Source of the DNA: Legionella sp. PC997
GTDB taxonomy: Bacteria; Pseudomonadota; Gammaproteobacteria; Legionellales; Legionellaceae
Length of the DNA: 64,000 nt
Assembly (NCBI RefSeq): GCF_014109825.1
Contig: NZ_CP059576.1
Span: 3,455,501 to 3,519,500, forward strand
Direction of reading: 5' to 3'
Shown: positions 18,596 to 28,550 of the stretch, in pieces
How positions within the stretch are numbered: position 1 is the first letter of the stretch
Layout: each line of letters opens with the position of its first letter
Made by a program: the position numbers and the translations under genes
Notes under the pieces: model-generated
What the model was told of the DNA's origin: nothing
The model's input: the letters and a program-made list of their open reading frames with translations, nothing else
The model's database searches: none

Positions 18596-19351
18596 ATGAA
18601 AAATCCCTTACACTTCATTTTTGAATCTAAAATTTATCCAAATGCACGAACTCTACGTACCTCGCTTGGTACCAAATTTTTAGACTCTTTTATGGTTATT
18701 AACGGCGATATGTCGGTAACGGACGAAGATCCTTCCTTTGGTTTATTTGATGTCCTTACCTTAGGTATACCTGGTGCCCTTGCAAGACTTGACGTATTTA
18801 TGACTGAGCGATATAACGAATTATCAAGAAAAAATAAAACTAATAGTTTCGAATCAACATTATTTGCCGTAAGCGGAGTGATTAATTTTATTTTTAATCA
18901 AGTTCCGCGATTTCTTTTTTCTGGGATAGTAGCAATAGTCGCATTTTTACCAATAACTTTGCCGACTTATCTAATTGCAAATGTAATTGATAATTTCAGG
19001 GACGATAGTATGTCCAAAGCCTTCAACGTCAAAGGCACAGGAAAGGGCGGAGAAGAAAAAACACTGAAAGAAGCATTAGCTTGGCATAATTCTAACAATA
19101 CAGCTAGCATTCTCTATGACATTGAAGAACTTCAAAGTGAAAAACTGGATGAAGAAAGTGTAGTTTTATACATTCCTGATAGCGGAAAATTCTGTAGGAG
19201 AGATTTATTTACCGTTAAATATCATTCGAATGACTTAGGCGTTAAGGCGTTGTTTACTCACAACATTGGTGGTGTTGCCAAACAATGCCCTGAGCAAGCG
19301 AGACAAATAGCTGAACAAAAATCTGACGAACAAACAGGATTGAAAATTTAA
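18596..19351 (+). CDS. Membrane-associated effector candidate (PmrA-box gene)
   Basis: 251 aa with no signal peptide. There is a hydrophobic region around residues 85-130 (FLFSGIVAIVAFLPITLPTY) that could form one or two membrane helices. The N-terminal FGLFDVLTLGIPGALARLDV and C-terminal half match no family I know. The C-terminus is strongly Glu/Gln-rich (EQARQIAEQKSDEQTG), a good E-block-type Dot/Icm signal. Together with the PmrA box this is one of the best-supported effector candidates by regulation and signal, although its biochemical function is unknown. Confidence 0.7.
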   Translation: MKNPLHFIFESKIYPNARTLRTSLGTKFLDSFMVINGDMSVTDEDPSFGLFDVLTLGIPGALARLDVFMTERYNELSRKNKTNSFESTLFAVSGVINFIFNQVPRFLFSGIVAIVAFLPITLPTYLIANVIDNFRDDSMSKAFNVKGTGKGGEEKTLKEALAWHNSNNTASILYDIEELQSEKLDEESVVLYIPDSGKFCRRDLFTVKYHSNDLGVKALFTHNIGGVAKQCPEQARQIAEQKSDEQTGLKI

Positions 19352-19395
19352 GCTAAACCGCAACCGTTAAATTACTCCTAAGAAAATTTTTTATC

Positions 19396-20811
19396 TTACT
19401 TTTCCACTTCCGTTGAGGAAAAGAAACGCACCAAATCTTTTAACTCCTCCTGTTGTACCTGAGCATTTATCCAATTCAGTTGCACCTGGGTGGTTAGCTG
19501 TTCTCGCTGATTCACTAGGAACAAAGTACTGTCCCCTTCATAGAATTTTTGTGACTCTCCTTGTTGAACCTTTAGTGCCAAATGATACTCTTTTTTTAAA
19601 TAATCTACTTGTTTATGGATTCTTCTTATCCCAATGTAAAGATTGGTCAGTTGATTTTTAAGCTGCTCATACGTAAACCTTCTCTCGGCTCTTATTTGCT
19701 CCAATTCACTTTGGGTGCGAATTAATCTGCCTTTGGCTTCTCGTTGTAATACAGGAAATTTGAAAGAAACTCCCATAAAAGCTGCCTGTGGAATTAATTC
19801 AGGATATCCTCCACTGCCGTTTTGCTTAAATGTATATGCAGTAGCATCCAAATTGGGAAGTAGCTCATTTTGCGCTAAGTCACGCTTAAGCTTAATTATT
19901 CTTGAGTAATTTTGTAGCCTTTTTAATGAAGGATGGCGGGCTAACTGAGATAACCCTTGTGCTAATTGACCTGGCTGCATCAAAATATGCGAAGGAAGAC
20001 TCTTTTCCAAAGGAATTTTAGGATTTCCTTTTTCATCTCTATAATACAAAGATAAATTAATTCCGGCCTGTTCAAATATCATCATTCCCTGGTTAAGTAA
20101 TTGCTCTCTCTGGATTATTTGTTGCATATTTTCAATGATTGCCAGTTTAGGCAGATCACCTTGATTTGCTTGTTGTTCGATTGCGACCTGTCGCTTTCGA
20201 GCTAATTTCAATAACTGTCTAAAGGTTTTTAATTGCAATCCTGCTTCTACCCATTGCCAATACGCTTTAATTGTTTCTTGGTATATTTGAATTTTAATCG
20301 CCTCCGAGTCGTGCTTTTTCATTTCAATTGACTCAGCGGTAGTTAATAAATTGGTTCGTTCCTTATCAATTGCTCGGTCACGGAGTAAAGGAAATGAAAG
20401 TCCAGCTCGATACTCCCCTCCTGAATTCGTTAAGTAGTTTTGATAATAAATGGGCCAGTTCCCATTCCCATTTCTATAACCTGCAAATAATTTGACTCCG
20501 TTATAGAAGGTAGGAACAGTAAGCTGGCTATCTCCGTAATTGTTAATATAGCCACCAAGGGGTTGTGATCGAGTGGTTGCATCGAGAGAGGGATCAAACC
20601 TTCCCAACGCACTCAAATGCTCGCCTTGAGCCTTGGTAATTTCCAGCCGTGCTATTTTAATTTTTGGATAATAATAAGAAACACTCTGGAGCACTTTATC
20701 CAGGGTTAATTTATTTTGTTCGCTTGCCGCACTGACAGCCGAAAGGGCTAAACAAATAAAACCTACAATGAGCTGATATTTAAATCCGGTAGGAGTAAAC
20801 AATCGATTCAT
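19396..20811 (-). CDS. TolC-family outer-membrane channel of an export system
   Basis: 471 aa with a signal peptide (GFICLALSAVSAASEQ). The TolC/OEP fold is shown by two similar helical halves: KLTLDKVLQSVSYYYPKIKIA at the start, SLKRLQNYSRIIKLKRDLAQ about residues 300-320, and a long C-terminal coiled coil (YLKKEYHLALKVQQGESQKF with GDSTLFLVNQREQ). Its ATG overlaps the stop of the HlyD-type gene (ATGA), so it is the last gene of an ABC-HlyD-TolC operon and presumably forms the outer-membrane exit duct. Confidence 0.9.
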   Translation of the reverse strand: MNRLFTPTGFKYQLIVGFICLALSAVSAASEQNKLTLDKVLQSVSYYYPKIKIARLEITKAQGEHLSALGRFDPSLDATTRSQPLGGYINNYGDSQLTVPTFYNGVKLFAGYRNGNGNWPIYYQNYLTNSGGEYRAGLSFPLLRDRAIDKERTNLLTTAESIEMKKHDSEAIKIQIYQETIKAYWQWVEAGLQLKTFRQLLKLARKRQVAIEQQANQGDLPKLAIIENMQQIIQREQLLNQGMMIFEQAGINLSLYYRDEKGNPKIPLEKSLPSHILMQPGQLAQGLSQLARHPSLKRLQNYSRIIKLKRDLAQNELLPNLDATAYTFKQNGSGGYPELIPQAAFMGVSFKFPVLQREAKGRLIRTQSELEQIRAERRFTYEQLKNQLTNLYIGIRRIHKQVDYLKKEYHLALKVQQGESQKFYEGDSTLFLVNQREQLTTQVQLNWINAQVQQEELKDLVRFFSSTEVEK

Positions 20812-21794
20812 GGCTGACTCTTCTCTCGAGTACTTTCAGGAGGGAAACCATTATATTGCCGCCACAGTTCGTACCATAAAGGCACCTCCCCCAATTGAAC
20901 CCAACCATGAACGCGGACACCCTGCCGTAAAAATCGTGTTTGTGGCCAAGGTTCATCAGGGACAATAACTGCACGAAATAATCCTATACCATTGTCAGTG
21001 GGATCTATAAAAGAAACAGTCCCTCCAAAGGTACCTACGGCAATCCCAGGCCAACCTCTAAATTGAATTGCAGGCCATCCTTCAAACTGTAGGCGAGCTT
21101 TTTGATGAAGTCGAACAAATGGAATATCATTGCCATCAATCCATAACTCCACCGCGCGTGATTCAGTCTCGGGAATGATTTGTGCCAGAACATCTCCCAA
21201 TTTGACGACGACACTCTCTTGCCCTGTTAATCGTTTAAAAATAACACCGGCCACTTGGGCTTTTATGAGTTGTGTTTGTTGACGTGCAATACGTACATCA
21301 ACATCGACCATGTCAATATTTGCTTGTGCTAACTCACTTTGGTACTTTGAATATTCAATTTGTGCCAATTCAAACTGACGTTTTGAATTAATTCCCTGCT
21401 CGTACAATCTTTTTTGGCGTACTAAATTGGCTTTTCCCGCTAATATTGATTGTTCTGCGGCTTCTCTCCGCAGGGCTATGGCTTTCTTTTCCAACTCCAA
21501 TCGCTTTAATAGCTCCGGATCATTATCACTGATTTCAACTAGAAGATCGCCCGGTTTTACCCTCATCCCCTCATCGACATACCATTTTTTAATACGCCCA
21601 TTGATTGGGGAGTTCAATGTATGAAGTCTTTCGGTTGGGGAGTAAGCGATCACCTTACCATCGCCAAGAGCAAACTGTTGCCAAGGAGTAAAACTTAAAA
21701 ATAAAACGATAACTAGAGCGATAATAAAAATTATTTTGGCAATTTTTTGGGGCTTTGGGAGTTTTGCAATCATGGTATAAGCATGTAATTTCAT
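20808..21794 (-). CDS. HlyD/MFP-family periplasmic adaptor
   Basis: 328 aa from the ATG at 21794, which overlaps the ABC gene stop as ATGA; a TTG at 21809 is less likely. One N-terminal membrane helix (AKIIFIIALVIVLFLSF) anchors it. Then come the lipoyl-like half HTLNSPINGRIKKWYVDEGM with VKPGDLLVEI, a helical hairpin (RREAAEQSILAGKANLVRQK), the returning QVAGVIFKR half and a beta-barrel (ARLQFEGWPAIQF). Adaptors of this type bridge an inner-membrane exporter and a TolC duct. The C-terminal region (VPDEPWPQTRFLRQGVRVHG) is typical of non-RTX type I systems. Confidence 0.9.
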   Translation of the reverse strand: MKLHAYTMIAKLPKPQKIAKIIFIIALVIVLFLSFTPWQQFALGDGKVIAYSPTERLHTLNSPINGRIKKWYVDEGMRVKPGDLLVEISDNDPELLKRLELEKKAIALRREAAEQSILAGKANLVRQKRLYEQGINSKRQFELAQIEYSKYQSELAQANIDMVDVDVRIARQQTQLIKAQVAGVIFKRLTGQESVVVKLGDVLAQIIPETESRAVELWIDGNDIPFVRLHQKARLQFEGWPAIQFRGWPGIAVGTFGGTVSFIDPTDNGIGLFRAVIVPDEPWPQTRFLRQGVRVHGWVQLGEVPLWYELWRQYNGFPPESTREKSQP

Positions 21795-23359
21795 GGAAGC
21801 ACCACGCAATTTGTCATTTCTTTAAGCTCAGGAGTTTGAGTGATTACAACCAAGATGGTATTTTTTAAATTCAGTAATCGCGTCATAAGTAAGTCAATTT
21901 TTTCTCTCTCTAATCCATCAAAAGTTCGGTCAATAATGAGTAATTGTGGCTGCAGTAGGACAGCACGAATAACCATCAGGGCAATGAGTTCAAATTCTGT
22001 AAATTCATTTTGCCAATCATAAATAACTGTTTTTAAGCCATAAGGTTGATGCATTAGTTTTTTTGAGAGACCCAATTCATTAAATTGCTCAATAATAATT
22101 TTTTGTGATGTATTTTTATGATTTAACACGAGATTGTCATAAATGCTGCCGGCAAACAATTCTGGTTTTCGCAACAATAAACTGTATTGACGAAGTGCTG
22201 TTCGATGCTCTTCATTACAAATACTTTGATTGACTAAAACCTCCATGTTAGATTTTTTTCCAAAACCCAAAAGTGATTCGGCAAATGATTTGCAGGATTC
22301 TGCATTTTGAGAATAAACTACTAGTGGCATTTCCAATGAAGCATTTACTTTGGTCTCATCAAAGATACCTATTTCGATTGTCTTCATAGGTAGAAATAAA
22401 GCATGAAGCTCATTTTTGATTTCCTCAAGAGGTAAGTTAAGAACTGCATCCATCTTGCTTTCTGAGGACACTAAATCGTAATAATTTTCTAAAAGCACAC
22501 CAAATCTTTTAAATGCATAAATCAATGCACCAAGTACAATTTCAGCAGCTACAAGTTGTCCTAAGCTCAATTGATTTTTGATAACCAGATATCCTCCTAA
22601 TCCCAAAAGGAGGCTACTTGAAAACGCAGAAAGGAGATAAAAACCAATTTGGTGCTTAATAAGTTGTCGAAAATGAGTGTTTCTTGCATTCAAAAAAGAC
22701 ACCAAATGCCTGTCGGACTGTAAAGTAGCATAGTGATTGTAGTTACTAAAGCGGAATAAAAATCGATTAATTAAAAGTTCTTCTAGCCAGGCACCTACTT
22801 GGTGTTTTTGCGCACACTCCTTTTTTGCACTATCTAATCCCTTACGATATGGGATGAAGATAATTAACACGATACTGAGAAGGATAAAAGTGTCAAAAAT
22901 AATAAATAGCGGATGATAAACCAGTAGTAGTAATAACCCCAGGAAAAGTTGCAGACCTAAATTCACTCCATATAGCAAAAGGCTCGAAAGTGATTTTTTG
23001 ATGGTAACCACTTCAAAAAAGCGATTCACCAATTCAGGACCATGATGCGTTGAAAAACTATCTAAGGACAAGCGAGTAAAATGATTGGTAAGGTTTAGAC
23101 TTATTTTTACCATTAATTTTTGCTGAATGACCTCGAGAATTACTATTTGCCAAACATTTAAGGCACCAAGAGCCATCATCAAGATGAAAACAATGAGGCT
23201 CAAAGTGACTACAGGCTGCATTAATTTTCCAAAGGCAATTAGATTAATTAATGTCTGTGCTGCGATCGGGATGCTCAACGTTAATAGGCTTGCTACAAGG
23301 CTGATGAGAGCAATTGATATCACTGTTGGTCTGTCTAAAACATCTTTAATAGAATTCAT
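21791..23359 (-). CDS. ABC exporter with degenerate nucleotide-binding domain
   Basis: 522 aa. Residues 1-300 hold an exporter-type membrane domain with several helices (VISIALISLVASLLTLSIPI, HPLFIIFDTFILLSIVLIIF). The rest keeps the order of an ATPase domain, but its signatures are eroded: Walker A reads NAESCKSF (Gly residues lost, Lys-Ser kept), the Q-loop zone is QYSLLLRKPELFAGSIYDNL, the LSGGQ signature is replaced by FTEFE, and Walker B is LLIIDRTFDGL, so the catalytic Glu is Arg. ATP hydrolysis is therefore doubtful. It heads the ABC-adaptor-TolC cluster and lies 33 bases after the LysR gene. It could be a structural partner of another ATPase. Confidence 0.85.
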   Translation of the reverse strand: MNSIKDVLDRPTVISIALISLVASLLTLSIPIAAQTLINLIAFGKLMQPVVTLSLIVFILMMALGALNVWQIVILEVIQQKLMVKISLNLTNHFTRLSLDSFSTHHGPELVNRFFEVVTIKKSLSSLLLYGVNLGLQLFLGLLLLLVYHPLFIIFDTFILLSIVLIIFIPYRKGLDSAKKECAQKHQVGAWLEELLINRFLFRFSNYNHYATLQSDRHLVSFLNARNTHFRQLIKHQIGFYLLSAFSSSLLLGLGGYLVIKNQLSLGQLVAAEIVLGALIYAFKRFGVLLENYYDLVSSESKMDAVLNLPLEEIKNELHALFLPMKTIEIGIFDETKVNASLEMPLVVYSQNAESCKSFAESLLGFGKKSNMEVLVNQSICNEEHRTALRQYSLLLRKPELFAGSIYDNLVLNHKNTSQKIIIEQFNELGLSKKLMHQPYGLKTVIYDWQNEFTEFELIALMVIRAVLLQPQLLIIDRTFDGLEREKIDLLMTRLLNLKNTILVVITQTPELKEMTNCVVLP

Positions 23360-23392
23360 TTCTTTTCTAATTATCCTTTTTATCTTAAGACA

Positions 23393-24244
23393 TTAATGTT
23401 TTAATTTCTTTAGTATAAAAAACTCAAGTGATTCAATCGCTTTATTGTTTTCTTTCTTTTTTAACAAAGATACATGAATATCACTTAACTTAGGTAAAAA
23501 ATCCTCATCAAGACGGTCAAGATCGCTGGGAATCATACTGCGTTGTATCGCAGTAATGCCTAAACCTGCCCGCACCGCAGCCATTTTCCCAGCAAAACTT
23601 GGACTACTAAACACAAGACGCCAGTTTAAGTGATGTTTCTCTAGAGAACCAATTACGTTCCCACGGTAGACACAAGGTGTTGGTGAAAGCACCAGCGGAA
23701 TTGGTGTGGTTTTGTTAAATTGAGTCAAAAGCTCTCTTTTCGCTACCCAATCGACTGGCTCATTCCACACATCTACGCCTTCAGCAATTTGATTTCTTTG
23801 ATTGGTTTTAATTAAGATCAAATCAAAATCGCCATGATTAAATCGCTCGATTAAATTAAGAGTCAGATCACACTCAACATTGAGCATCACTCGGGGATGC
23901 AGTCGGGAAAACTCAACTAGTACCTCCGATAAAATCATCGAAGCAAAATCCTCAGGTAAACCAAAACGAAGCTCGCCACGAAGATCTGGCGCTTTAAATC
24001 GGTCAAGTGATTCACGATGAAGTTCATAAATCCTCTTTGCATAGCCGAGAAAAAGCTCTCCATCAGGGGTCAGAGACAACTCACGCCCACGAAGAATTAA
24101 TGGTTTTTCAATCAGTTGTTCGAGTTTTGCAATCTGCTGACTGATTGCAGATTGAGTGCGTCCGACCCGAAGGGCTGCTTTTGTAAAACTTTGTGTTTCT
24201 GCAACCGCCAAAAAGCATTGCAAGGTCACTGTATCAAGACTCAT
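23393..24244 (-). CDS. LysR-family transcriptional regulator
   Basis: 283 aa. The N-terminal winged helix is unmistakable: LQCFLAVAETQSFTKAALRV then TQSAISQQIAKLEQLIEKPL, followed by the linker and effector domain (GELRFGLPEDFASMILSEVL, GLGITAIQRSMIP). It is divergent from the dab operon with 88 bases between starts, the classic layout for a LysR protein controlling its divergent neighbour, as CbbR-type regulators do. It may also be co-transcribed with the exporter operon downstream. The inducer is unknown; a link to CO2/bicarbonate is inference. Confidence 0.93.
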   Translation of the reverse strand: MSLDTVTLQCFLAVAETQSFTKAALRVGRTQSAISQQIAKLEQLIEKPLILRGRELSLTPDGELFLGYAKRIYELHRESLDRFKAPDLRGELRFGLPEDFASMILSEVLVEFSRLHPRVMLNVECDLTLNLIERFNHGDFDLILIKTNQRNQIAEGVDVWNEPVDWVAKRELLTQFNKTTPIPLVLSPTPCVYRGNVIGSLEKHHLNWRLVFSSPSFAGKMAAVRAGLGITAIQRSMIPSDLDRLDEDFLPKLSDIHVSLLKKKENNKAIESLEFFILKKLKH

Positions 24245-24283
24245 TAGAACTCCTAATGAAATATATAAAAATTATTAATTTTA

Positions 24284-24293
24284 CTTATATAAG
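24284..24293. promoter_or_regulatory. Possible LysR operator in the divergent dab promoter
   Basis: CTTATATAAG palindrome within an extremely AT-rich 88-base gap between the LysR gene and dabB. LysR sites often have a T-N11-A dyad; this is the best dyad in the gap but is not diagnostic. Confidence 0.3.
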
Positions 24294-24332
24294 TTTATCT
24301 AATATATTTTCATTCTAGCAGAACAATTTCTA

Positions 24333-25862
24333 ATGGTGAATACTGTGAATACAATAATACTTTTTTTATATAGTGCACTTCTGGTATGTCCAGCCTACGC
24401 ACTGCTCATTAACTGTTTTAGTGACAGGAAAAGAGCTGGCTCTGCGGCTCGCTTGGCAAGTCTCTTTATCGGCCTTGGATTTATAATCGGTGTTTTTCTA
24501 TTAAGCCATCTGAGCTTTTCAGAAATGCCGGTGACTTATTTGCTCATCAGCTTTAATACCTTAAGTCTATTATTATGTAGTTTAATTTTAGTAGTAAGCT
24601 TTATCGTTCATCGGTTTTCTCTAAGGTACATGGATGGCGACCGACTTTATTCGCGTTATTTTTGTACCTTAGCAGCCATTACCTTAAGTGCTGTAGTTAT
24701 GGTTCTTGCTGACAACCTCTTTCTGTTTTGGCTTTCCTGGTCGCTAAGCAACCTGTTATTAGTTGTCTTAATGGTTCATAAAAGCGAATGGACTGCAGCC
24801 AGAAATTCGGGGCGGCTCACCCTAAATTGCTTATTAGCAGGGAGCATCAGTTTGTTAACCTCCTTCATGTTAATAACCTTAAGCACTGACACTACTTCCA
24901 TTCAGGCTTTAAACCAGAAAGATATTATAAGTTCTTCTGTTTTTGTGCCTGCAATGACGCTAATTATGCTCACCGCATTAACCCAATCCGCGATTTGGCC
25001 ATTTCATCGCTGGCTGATTAGCTCTTTAAATTCGCCAACCCCTGTTTCTGCGCTGATGCATGCAGGTCTTGTAAATGGCGGTGGAATACTGATTGTAAAA
25101 TTTGCCCCACTCTTTGCGGCATCGAGTCACTTACTCATGATTGTATTCATTCTAGGATCCATCTCAGCATTCTTAGGAACTTTTTGGAAGCTTATGCAGC
25201 ATGATATTAAGAAAATGCTGGCGTGCTCTACCCTGGCGCAAATGGGATTTATGATGATGCAATGCGGTCTAGGATTATTTGCCGCCGCTGTAGCTCACTT
25301 GTGTTGGCATGGTTTGTTTAAAGCCTATTTGTTCCTAAGCTCGGGCTCTGTCATTGCGCAAAAAAGTAACGAGCCTAAAGAGTCTGCATACAAACCGATT
25401 ATCTTTTTAATTGCAAGTATTGGTGGGTTTTTAGGCATGCTTGGTTTTGCGTTTATGACGAATAAGCCCATCCTATCTCTACAAGCAACCTCATTCTTAC
25501 TGGTTTTTGCATTCATTGCAGGAACGCAATTGATGCTCGCATTATTGAGCAATCGCTTGTCGATCATCAACATGGCGATTGGACTCTTGATGTCTTCCTT
25601 AGCCGGTTTAGTTTATGGCGCAAGTATTCATGCGATTGAATTACTTCTTCCTTACTTAACTCAGTATTACTTGCCCAAGCTATCAATGCTGCATCTAGGT
25701 ACTTTAGCTCTACTCGTATTGCCCTGGTTACTGATTAACCTTGGCTTTATGAAAAAAATTAAAGAATCCAATTTCTGGTGCAGGCTCTACGTGAACTTGT
25801 TCAACCAAAGCCAGCCTTCACCAAGCACTATCACAGCAGTACGGTCTGATTATAAATACTAA
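24333..25862 (+). CDS. dabB: DabB: NuoL-like membrane subunit of the inorganic carbon transporter
   Basis: 509 aa, about 13-14 membrane helices, of the proton-conducting NuoL/MrpA family. Diagnostic stretches: LADNLFLFWLSWSLSNLLL, SAIWPFHRWLISSLNSPTPV then SALMHAGLVNGGG, and LMQHDIKKMLACSTLAQMGF. Lys and His residues of the proton path are present. It lacks a complex I neighbourhood and sits 18 bases before a DUF2309 gene, which identifies it as DabB of the DAB (DabA-DabB) system. Characterised DABs use a cation gradient to drive CO2 to bicarbonate conversion in the cytoplasm. Confidence 0.92.
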   Translation: MVNTVNTIILFLYSALLVCPAYALLINCFSDRKRAGSAARLASLFIGLGFIIGVFLLSHLSFSEMPVTYLLISFNTLSLLLCSLILVVSFIVHRFSLRYMDGDRLYSRYFCTLAAITLSAVVMVLADNLFLFWLSWSLSNLLLVVLMVHKSEWTAARNSGRLTLNCLLAGSISLLTSFMLITLSTDTTSIQALNQKDIISSSVFVPAMTLIMLTALTQSAIWPFHRWLISSLNSPTPVSALMHAGLVNGGGILIVKFAPLFAASSHLLMIVFILGSISAFLGTFWKLMQHDIKKMLACSTLAQMGFMMMQCGLGLFAAAVAHLCWHGLFKAYLFLSSGSVIAQKSNEPKESAYKPIIFLIASIGGFLGMLGFAFMTNKPILSLQATSFLLVFAFIAGTQLMLALLSNRLSIINMAIGLLMSSLAGLVYGASIHAIELLLPYLTQYYLPKLSMLHLGTLALLVLPWLLINLGFMKKIKESNFWCRLYVNLFNQSQPSPSTITAVRSDYKY

Positions 25863-25880
25863 TTACCCTAAGGAGTAATC

Positions 25881-28166
25881 ATGAGCACAGCAAGAGTAAT
25901 AACGAACGAAGAAAAAACAAATGAGCACCCTATAAAAACAAATACTTCAGTCAAAACCCAAAATAAGAGACTTGAAGTGCGGGCCTTAGTCGAAAATGCA
26001 GCCCAACGTATTGCTCCGGTTTGGCCATTAGAAACATTTATCGCGTGCAACCCCTTGCATGGATTTGAAGCTCAAAGTTTTGAAGAAGCCTTAGCAAAAG
26101 GTGGTTTTAGACGAAATGAAGCTCCACGCAATCGTCCTTTGGAAAACGTCAACCTGCAGATGATTAAATGGTGTGGTGGTTTTTTTGATGCTGGACAAGG
26201 TGCTATCGAAATGCCGCATCGAGACAAAGGGTTCTATTTTGGATTTTTAAAATTAGCGTGTTTTGACAAAAAGTTGCATCAGAATAAAAAAGAGGCAAAA
26301 CAATGGTTAATGACTTTGCCTTGTTGCCCAGAAGAGGCAATTATGCTTTGTCTGGAAAAACTGCAGGTACCCGCAGACAAAGCCGAAGAATTCATCACCC
26401 AAACCTTTCTTTATTTACCGGGATGGGCGGGTTTTGTGAAATGGAAAACCCACTGGCAAAATCCCACAACAGCAGACAAACAACCGGTGACACTCACTGA
26501 CTTTCTTGCGGTACGTCTGGTCATTACCTGTTTGCTTTGGCCTGACGCAACTTGTGAAAAAAAAAGCGAAGAAAATGGCTCTTTGGTTCAGGAGGCTCTT
26601 AAAGAAATAAAAAACAATGAAAAAAACTACGAGCAGGCATTGCTAAAAACACTGCTGCCTGAAGCTAATCAGGAGTTCACCAAGAACCAACGAGCAGATG
26701 CGCAACTGGTGTTTTGTATTGATGTCCGCTCAGAACCCATACGACGCGGTATCGAAAAGCTGGGAAATTATGAAACTCTAGGATTTGCTGGCTTTTTTGG
26801 CCTCCCCATTCGAGTACAGGAGTTTGGGAGTAGTAAAACAAAAGACTGCTGTCCTGTATTATTAAAACCACGTTTTCATGTTGATGAAAAACCAATTGCA
26901 GCAAATAGCTTTTTAATGGAGCAACACCTACAGAGAAAGACGATTAAGACTACCCTTGGCAAAATCTATCAAGAATTAAAATATAATTTTGCAACGCCTT
27001 TTGCTTTGGTTGAAACACTTGGTGCTTGGTGTGGCCTGAAGATGCTTTTGCAATCGCTTGCCCCAAGTTATACCAAAAAAACAAGCCAAGCATTAAATCA
27101 TTTGATTGCACCTCAACTTCAAACAGAGCCCTCATTTGAATTAAATGAGGATAATGTGGAATGTGGCATCGCTTTAAGTGAGCAGATTGATTATGCCGAA
27201 ACCGTATTACGACTTATGGGGCTCACTTCAGATTTTGCAAAACTGATTGTTCTTTGCGGTCATGGAAGCACCACCGAAAACAATCCCTACGCATCTGCTC
27301 TAGATTGTGGTGCTTGTGGCGGGAATCATGGTGGAACCAATGCCAAGCTTTTAGCCAGAATCCTCAATAAAAATGACGTTCGAAGAGCTTTGGAAGATAA
27401 AGGAATTCACATTCCAATCGACACGCTTTTTTATGCCGCACTACACAATACTACCACCGACTCTATTGAGCTTTATAACCTGGATACAAGTAAAGTAATT
27501 TATCCAGAATTAGTCAATCAGTTACTTATTGATTTGGAGAAGGCAAAATCGAGTAATAATTCAGAACGTGGTAGAAAATTAAATTCAAAGCATGCAGAAA
27601 AAGACATTACGCGAAGAAGTCAGGATTGGTCTGAAACAAGACCTGAATGGGGGCTTGCGCGCAATGCTGCTTTTATTGTGGCGCCACGGTCATTAACAAA
27701 AAACATCAATCTTGATGGCCGATGCTTTTTACATTCTTATGACTGGGAACAAGACACCGAAGGGAGTTTCCTAGAAGCAATTCTGACTGCACCCATGGTG
27801 GTTGCGCAATGGATTAATACGCAATATTTGTTTTCAACTCTCGATAATGTTGCTTATGGAAGTGGCAGCAAAATCACCCACAATGTCACCGGTAAAATGG
27901 GAATCCTGCAAGGCAATGGCAGTGATTTAATGCATGGGTTGCCTTTGCAATCAGTGATGAGTCGCGATGAAACCCCATACCATCAACCGCAACGTTTACT
28001 GACCGTAGTCTATGCACCACAGGCACGTGTAGCAAACATCATTGCGCGTCAAGCGATTTTAAAAACATTGTTCTTCAATGAATGGGTTCACCTCATCATC
28101 ATTGAACCAAGTGATGGTCAAGCCTATAAGCTCAATCAAGATGGCAATTGGATTCTAGCACACTAA
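25881..28166 (+). CDS. dabA: DabA (DUF2309), catalytic subunit of the inorganic carbon transporter
   Basis: 761 aa with a good ribosome site (TAAGGAG). It contains the beta-carbonic-anhydrase-like zinc site known from Dab[15 protein letters not shown] (Cys and Asp near residues 278-280), then [13 protein letters not shown] (His near 460) and [12 protein letters not shown] (Cys near 475). The N-terminal [17 protein letters not shown] is also a family signature. DabA is peripheral and binds DabB; together they accumulate bicarbonate, supplying carboxylation reactions when CO2 is low. Full length, intact, second gene of four. Confidence 0.95.
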   Translation: MSTARVITNEEKTNEHPIKTNTSVKTQNKRLEVRALVENAAQRIAPVWPLETFIACNPLHGFEAQSFEEALAKGGFRRNEAPRNRPLENVNLQMIKWCGGFFDAGQGAIEMPHRDKGFYFGFLKLACFDKKLHQNKKEAKQWLMTLPCCPEEAIMLCLEKLQVPADKAEEFITQTFLYLPGWAGFVKWKTHWQNPTTADKQPVTLTDFLAVRLVITCLLWPDATCEKKSEENGSLVQEALKEIKNNEKNYEQALLKTLLPEANQEFTKNQRADAQLVFCIDVRSEPIRRGIEKLGNYETLGFAGFFGLPIRVQEFGSSKTKDCCPVLLKPRFHVDEKPIAANSFLMEQHLQRKTIKTTLGKIYQELKYNFATPFALVETLGAWCGLKMLLQSLAPSYTKKTSQALNHLIAPQLQTEPSFELNEDNVECGIALSEQIDYAETVLRLMGLTSDFAKLIVLCGHGSTTENNPYASALDCGACGGNHGGTNAKLLARILNKNDVRRALEDKGIHIPIDTLFYAALHNTTTDSIELYNLDTSKVIYPELVNQLLIDLEKAKSSNNSERGRKLNSKHAEKDITRRSQDWSETRPEWGLARNAAFIVAPRSLTKNINLDGRCFLHSYDWEQDTEGSFLEAILTAPMVVAQWINTQYLFSTLDNVAYGSGSKITHNVTGKMGILQGNGSDLMHGLPLQSVMSRDETPYHQPQRLLTVVYAPQARVANIIARQAILKTLFFNEWVHLIIIEPSDGQAYKLNQDGNWILAH

Positions 28167-28181
28167 AATGAGGAGAAAAAA

Positions 28182-28550
28182 ATGAATGTTATCAAAGTTC
28201 AAGAACGCAAGGATATTGGTATTAACCTCCATCCTATGAAAAAAATAGAAATCATAGTCTCTGGAGAGCATGAGCAACTCATCAGCTCGATGATGGAAGA
28301 GGCAAAAGTCACCGGATTTACGATATTCAGAAATATATCAGGTAAAGGCCATAACGGATTTCATGAAGGAAAAATATTATTCAATGATAGGGCTTCATTG
28401 ATTATGTTTCTTGCCGTAGCCCCGGAGGAAGTGATTGCAACCCTTGCTCTAGGAATGAAAACTTTATTTCAACAAAATTCGGGCGTAATGTTTGTTTCAG
28501 ATGTTGATGTAGCCCGAATGGATTATTTCCACTCAATCACTGGAGCATAA
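28182..28550 (+). CDS. PII-like regulatory protein of the dab operon
   Basis: 122 aa with the ferredoxin-like PII layout: MKKIEIIVSGEHEQLISSMM, EEAKVTGFTIFRNISGKGHN, then VAPEEVIATLALGMKTLF and a C-terminal FVSDVDVARMDYF. It lacks the classic uridylylation T-loop, as do PII-like proteins linked to carboxysome and bicarbonate-transport genes. It begins 15 bases after dabA with GAGGAG upstream. By analogy (SbtB, CPII) it may sense adenine nucleotides or bicarbonate and tune DabAB; this is inference. Confidence 0.82.
   Translation: MNVIKVQERKDIGINLHPMKKIEIIVSGEHEQLISSMMEEAKVTGFTIFRNISGKGHNGFHEGKILFNDRASLIMFLAVAPEEVIATLALGMKTLFQQNSGVMFVSDVDVARMDYFHSITGA

Noticed and set aside
24333-25862. Considered as complex I subunit NuoL or an Mrp antiporter subunit
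   Set aside because: No other nuo or mrp genes nearby, and direct linkage to DUF2309 identifies DabB.
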